Assembly: GCA_003427395.1 (NCBI GenBank)
Contig: BFEA01000432.1
Coordinates: forward strand, 614,469 to 659,214
Source of the DNA: Chara braunii
Lineage: Eukaryota > Streptophyta > Charophyceae > Charales > Characeae
DNA: 44,746 nt
Direction: 5' to 3'
Shown: piece after piece, positions 41,476 to 44,746 of the stretch
Numbering within the stretch: position 1 is the stretch's first letter
How the letters are laid out: every line of letters begins with the position of its first letter
Position numbers and translations under genes: made by a program
Notes under the pieces: model-generated
Databases searched by the model: none
Seen by the model: the letters and a program-made list of their open reading frames with translations, nothing else
What the model was told of the DNA's origin: nothing

Positions 41476-41880
41476 CCTCTGGGGAGTGGTCCCACTAGCA
41501 AAGAGGATCGGATCGAATGCCTGAATCTGGACGATATTGTGGAGATGTGCAGGAAATCGAGATTGAACTGCTATTCTGCATCTCTGCATAAAACACATCC
41601 AGATTCAGGAGCTCGATCCTATCCTTTTTGGTAGTGGGACCTCGGCCCTGGGGAGCCTACTGCACCCGGTTTCAAACATCTGCGGTGCCTACAGCTGGGT
41701 ATTGGCCCGAGCATGTGATGTACCGGGTTGTCTTGTGGGGTATATTCCTCTGGGCCCCTGCCCTTGGATTTGAAATGAAATACGTGAACTTCCCAAAAAA
41801 AAAAAAAAAAAGAACAAACAAACAAACAAACAAACAAGAAAAAGAAAAAGAAAAAGAAAAAAAAACCCTCTGGGGAGCGG
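41476..41880 (+). mobile_element. 5'-truncated LINE 3' end with target-site duplication
   Basis: CCTCTGGGGAGTGG (41476-41489) and CCTCTGGGGAGCGG (41867-41880) form a 14-bp duplication with one mismatch. Between them lies a tail closely similar to that of the complete LINE (CAGCTGGGTATTGGCCCGAG, then GGGCCCCTG), ending in A17 followed by AAAC and AAAAAG repeats. Only about 160 bp of recognisable 3' UTR are present, typical of an aborted reverse transcription. Confidence 0.75.
41521..41608. other. 11-bp inverted repeat
   Basis: CTGAATCTGGA (41521-41531) pairs with TCCAGATTCAG (41598-41608). The ATCTGGA core also appears in the hairpins at 41373-41412 and in the foldback element at 21577. Confidence 0.6.
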
Positions 41881-42334
41881 ACCGCGATCTCCTGAGGAGG
41901 CAGGGGCTCTGGACAAATTGGTAGGAGAGCGGGAAAGGGCGGGAGCGAAGAGACGGTGGGAAGGGCATGATCTCAGGACTTTTTTGCAAGGAACCTGACC
42001 GCAAATACCAGCGAAGTACATCGGCGACGGTACCAAGGAGTGGAAGTAATACCCTTGAGGGCCGCAGAGTGAGGGGCAGAGGCACTGGATGGATGACAGG
42101 AAAGTGACGGTGGAGAGGGAGGGGGCAGGCAGAGCCAGGAGTGAGGAGTGAGGAGCGGGAGCAGGGCGGAAGCGGAAGCGGGGGGAAAAGAAACGGTCGG
42201 CATGGAGGAGCGGGGAGAAAGGAATCAGGAGCAGAGCGCGGGCGGGAAAAGAGGATGGGTCGGGATGGAGGTGCCGTACGATTGACGATTCTCTGACGAT
42301 GCGAGCATGGCCGCCGCCTGACCCTCTCTCCCTC
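41881..42334. other. GC/purine-rich DNA, no gene
   Basis: Plus strand rich in GGGAG/GCGG. Minus-strand frames here are Pro/Ser-rich translations of that bias. Confidence 0.5.
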
Positions 42335-42337
42335 TCC

Positions 42338-42339
<2 letters not shown>

Positions 42340-42380
<41 letters not shown>

Positions 42381-42390
42381 TGTGTGTGTC
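42340..42390 (+). repeat. (GT)n microsatellite
   Basis: About 24 GT units with one TA interruption. Confidence 0.95.
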
Positions 42391-42495
42391 TGCAATTGGC
42401 TGACTGTTCTGAGTGGGAGTGGTCTCTGCTCATCAATCATGTGGCCACTGCTTACAGTCTGGACAGACGAGTTTGTTGCGCTGTAAGTTACTACC

Positions 42496-42496
<1 letters not shown>

Positions 42497-42533
<37 letters not shown>

Positions 42534-42620
42534 CATGTCCGTCTCACAGTGAGGCATTTGCTTCGACCTGTCGAAGCATATGATGTTCTCCAGTCTGCAC
42601 CAACCTGTGCTTTGTTGGGC

Positions 42621-42695
<75 letters not shown>

Positions 42696-42775
42696 CTTCA
42701 CAGTGAGATAGTTTGTTCGACCTGTCGAAGCATATGATGTCCTCCAGTCTGCACCAACCTGTGCTTCGGTGGGCG
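42497..42775 (+). repeat. (CT)n microsatellites within a roughly 156-bp duplication
   Basis: CT runs at 42497-42530 and 42627-42692 alternate with a duplicated segment (about 42543-42625 and 42697-42775) containing CACAGTGAG, TTCGACCTGTCGAAGC, ATATGATGT and CACCAACCTGTGCTT. TTCGAC/GTCGAA in that segment is itself palindromic. Confidence 0.85.
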
Positions 42776-42819
42776 TCGCTCAGTACTCACCGCATGCACA
42801 AAAGACACAAAATTATGGA

Positions 42820-42885
42820 GGTGTACGTTTCCATGCTCTAGCGGAAGATTCATTCTCATTTTGCACAATTTGTGAGTAGTGGAGC
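42820..42885. repeat. Paralogue of the complete LINE's left flank
   Basis: About 65 bp (CCATGCTCTAGCGGAAGATT, CATTCTCATTTTGCACA) resemble 33600-33660, the DNA immediately left of the complete LINE. The minus strand can encode similar peptides in both (CKxRMN, LEHG). Confidence 0.5.
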
Positions 42886-42889
42886 GAGG

Positions 42890-43150
42890 CCCGATCTCTC
42901 CAAGGCAGCCTGGTCGCCTCTGCGAGAAGGAAAAGAAAGAGGGGGAAAGAAGGGGGTGGGGGTAGCGAGAAAGGTTCGTCCAACGGACCCCAATCAGCGT
43001 CATCGACGTATCTTTTTCTGCTTTGTAAATCGTCGGGGCTCATAAATAGAAATTGAGAAAGGTAGTTTTTAAATTTAAGTTTTTCGCGAGTCAAGATGCG
43101 ACAGAGCATCTTTGATTTGGTCATACAGGACAGGAAGCTGCTCTCGTTCA
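42890..43150. other. No recognisable gene
   Basis: Unassigned DNA. CAATCAGCGTCATCGACG near 42990 recurs near 43665, together with GGTTCGTCCAACGGA, as a short direct repeat. Confidence 0.5.
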
Positions 43151-43299
43151 CGTTTTTTTTTTTTTTTTTTTGACCGGCGGAGTGTCGGCAGTTTTGAGGA
43201 GGAGGAGGAGGAGGAGGAGGAGGAGGAGGAGGAGGAGCAATCGAGAGAGAGGTCTCTTTCTTTGCTTTTCTCCCCCCCCAACCCCCCCCCCCCCCCCCG
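43151..43299 (+). repeat. T run, (GGA)n and C run cluster
   Basis: T21 at about 43151-43171, about fourteen GGA triplets at 43196-43237, and C tracts at 43272-43299. Confidence 0.9.
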
Positions 43300-43422
43300 C
43301 CTTGGTATTCTTGGGAATACCGAGAATGCCAAAAAGGTGAAGCGAAGTTGAGGTAGTGACATACTTGTCAAAGAACCTTCTGACCCTAATACCATTTATG
43401 ATAATGGCGTTAATGATACATC

Positions 43423-43452
43423 ATGATGATGATGATAATGATGATGATGATA

Positions 43453-43485
<33 letters not shown>

Positions 43486-43505
43486 GTGATGATGATACTG
43501 ATGAA
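43423..43505 (+). repeat. (GAT)n microsatellite
   Basis: Imperfect GAT triplets with AAT and GGT variants. The Asp-rich translated frame is a by-product. Confidence 0.9.
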
Positions 43506-43734
43506 GAACACGAAAGGTATGGCTATGGCATTGCGATCATCGAGAGTGGAATGCCGTGGGGCTTGCCTGATCCGTAAGTTAACACTGCACCAGGAACGAG
43601 TTAGCTGTGTTCAAAAGTAAAGGGGGGGGTGGGGGGGGGTAGCGGGAAAGGTTCGTCCAACGGATCAATCAGCGTCATCGACGCGTTTCGGGCGTAAGAC
43701 GACGACGTTGACCAAGAAGATAAATAGTGACAAG

Positions 43735-43915
43735 GAATATCTAAGAAGATGAAGGAGAGATGGAGATGAAGGAGAGATGAAGGAGATGGAGGAGATGAAG
43801 GAGATGGAGGAGGTGAAGGAGATGGAGGAGATGAAGGAGGACGGATGGGGGAGGTGAAAGGGGTGAAGGAGAGATGAGATGGAGGAGGTGAAGGAGAAGG
43901 ATGTTGATGACAAGG
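43735..43915 (+). repeat. GGAGATGAA-type minisatellite
   Basis: Repeats of GGAGATGAAGGAGATGGAGG and variants, strongly purine-biased. Confidence 0.85.
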
Positions 43916-44065
43916 ACAGTGCCTCAGTGTTGTTCAGCGATCGCGTCCAAGAGCGGGGAGGTTTCTGCGGTTTCTTTTTTAGGAAAGTTTGTAGGACAGT
44001 TGTAGGACCATTTGTAGGACAGGTTTTGGAAAGCGGCGGTGATCGGACGATGATGCAATGACAAA

Positions 44066-44140
44066 ATATATATATATATGATATATATATATATATATCG
44101 TCACAAACATATATATATATTCATGTGACGATATATATAT
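44066..44140. repeat. (AT)n tract with 17-bp inverted repeat
   Basis: ATATATATATCGTCACA (44089-44105) pairs perfectly with TGTGACGATATATATAT (44124-44140) across an 18-nt loop. Confidence 0.8.
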
Positions 44141-44211
44141 CGTCGCAAACAGAACTGCCCGGTAAACCGTAGGCAGAGAGAGAGAGAAGAGGACAACAAA
44201 CGAGGGGCTTG

Positions 44212-44271
44212 ACAAACTGTTTCGTCGGAGTTTCACCGACTCATCAGGAGGCTGAACCCTCAACAGTCTGC
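44212..44271 (-). ncRNA. Hammerhead ribozyme, type III topology
   Basis: On the minus strand, CTGATGA (44247-44241) is followed by stem II GTCGG, loop TGAAACT, CCGAC (44240-44224), and GAAA (44223-44220), the universal hammerhead core. Stem I is GAGG (44261-44258), loop GTTCAG, CCTC (44251-44248), placed directly before the core. Stem III pairs GCAGACTG (44271-44264) with CAGTTTGT (44219-44212), including two G-U pairs, plus the required T-A pair (44263/44220). The cleavage nucleotide is T at 44262, so cleavage is predicted after GTT, between 44262 and 44261. Stem III is open, hence type III. TTCA in loop I can pair with TGAA in loop II, like the tertiary contact of active natural ribozymes. 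No second copy is seen here. Confidence 0.85.
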
Positions 44272-44480
44272 AGAATCCCCTCACTGATTACACTGTAAAT
44301 GGTAATCTACCTTAACCAAAATCAAAGTAGACTATCACTCAAATACTAGTAATAAATACAGGGCGGAATTGATTGGGGTGTGGCTGTTGGCCATATCCAA
44401 GACAAATGCGCATAATTGGGCGGGGGGGAATTGATTTTGAAGCCGAAGAAAAGGAGGTGAAACGTGGGTGCGTGGGCGTC

Positions 44481-44525
44481 GAGAAGCTGCTGAGAAGCTT
44501 CCGAGAAGCTTCTGAGAAGCTTCTG
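44481..44525 (+). repeat. 11-bp tandem repeat GAGAAGCTTCT
   Basis: Four consecutive units: GAGAAGCTGCT, GAGAAGCTTCC and two of GAGAAGCTTCT. Confidence 0.85.
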
Positions 44526-44632
44526 AAGATTGTGGCGATCAACGGCAAAGGTCAGAGGAAGGTAGGGAAGGCACGCACCGCTCTTCATGCAATGCAAGGG
44601 CAATGCATACCTACTTCTGCATCCGCGCGTGC

Positions 44633-44746
<114 letters not shown>

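Noticed and set aside
42225-42737. Open frames through GT and CT repeats
   Set aside because: Dinucleotide repeats are open in several frames on both strands and carry no information.
43423-43620. Asp-rich or Met-rich proteins
   Set aside because: Translations of the GAT microsatellite.

Overview
This window is repeat-dominated eukaryotic nuclear DNA. L1-type LINEs (APE endonuclease, reverse transcriptase, C-terminal zf-RVT zinc finger, poly(A) tails), a spliced Ulp1-type gene relic, tRNA-derived SINE-like heads, long microsatellites and a scaffold gap all point to a plant-lineage (streptophyte) genome. A charophyte alga is my guess, not something I can prove. I see no intact conventional host gene. 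Almost every coding trace is a decayed mobile element or a pseudogene.

Layout. 1-1350: 3' end of a LINE on the minus strand. 1.7-2.5 kb: a LINE tail and recurring hairpins. 2.87-3.15 kb: a SINE-like element. 4.1-6.8 kb: duplicated segments and a minus-strand pseudogene. 6.8-15.6 kb: a mosaic of unrelated tandem repeats (260, 107, 164 and 70 bp units and others). These share one 15-bp palindrome, TCGTGT-NNN-ACACGA, present in dozens of copies. Three tandem promoter-like modules with TATA boxes lie at 9.9-10.3 kb, just before the 107-bp array. 13.8-14.5 kb: a degraded unknown gene. 15.8-18.3 kb: a decayed Ulp1/SENP-like protease gene with a probable intron. 20.8-22.0 kb: a tandem repeat and a nested foldback element. 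22.4-25.6 kb: LINE tails and a 5'-truncated LINE. 25.6-31.1 kb: duplicated segments and an AT-rich tandem array split by a 1.65-kb insertion. 31.1-33.0 kb: purine-rich and G-run DNA, plus a small minus-strand reading frame with an internal duplication.

33,661-40,830 is a complete but mutated LINE, bounded by a perfect 15-bp target-site duplication. It carries a zinc-knuckle ORF1 and an EN-RT-zf ORF2. A short related LINE copy with its own target-site duplication lies at 41.49-41.87 kb. From 42.3 kb to the end the DNA is microsatellite-rich. Embedded there, on the minus strand at 44,212-44,271, is a sequence that fits every position of the hammerhead ribozyme core, with three stems and a possible loop-loop contact.

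The signals I find most interesting are the dispersed palindrome system at 6.8-15.6 kb, the hammerhead ribozyme, and a hairpin in the 3' tails of all the LINE copies that is held by compensatory changes. I could not run alignments, folding or database searches. Repeat boundaries, family names and decay estimates come from reading by eye.
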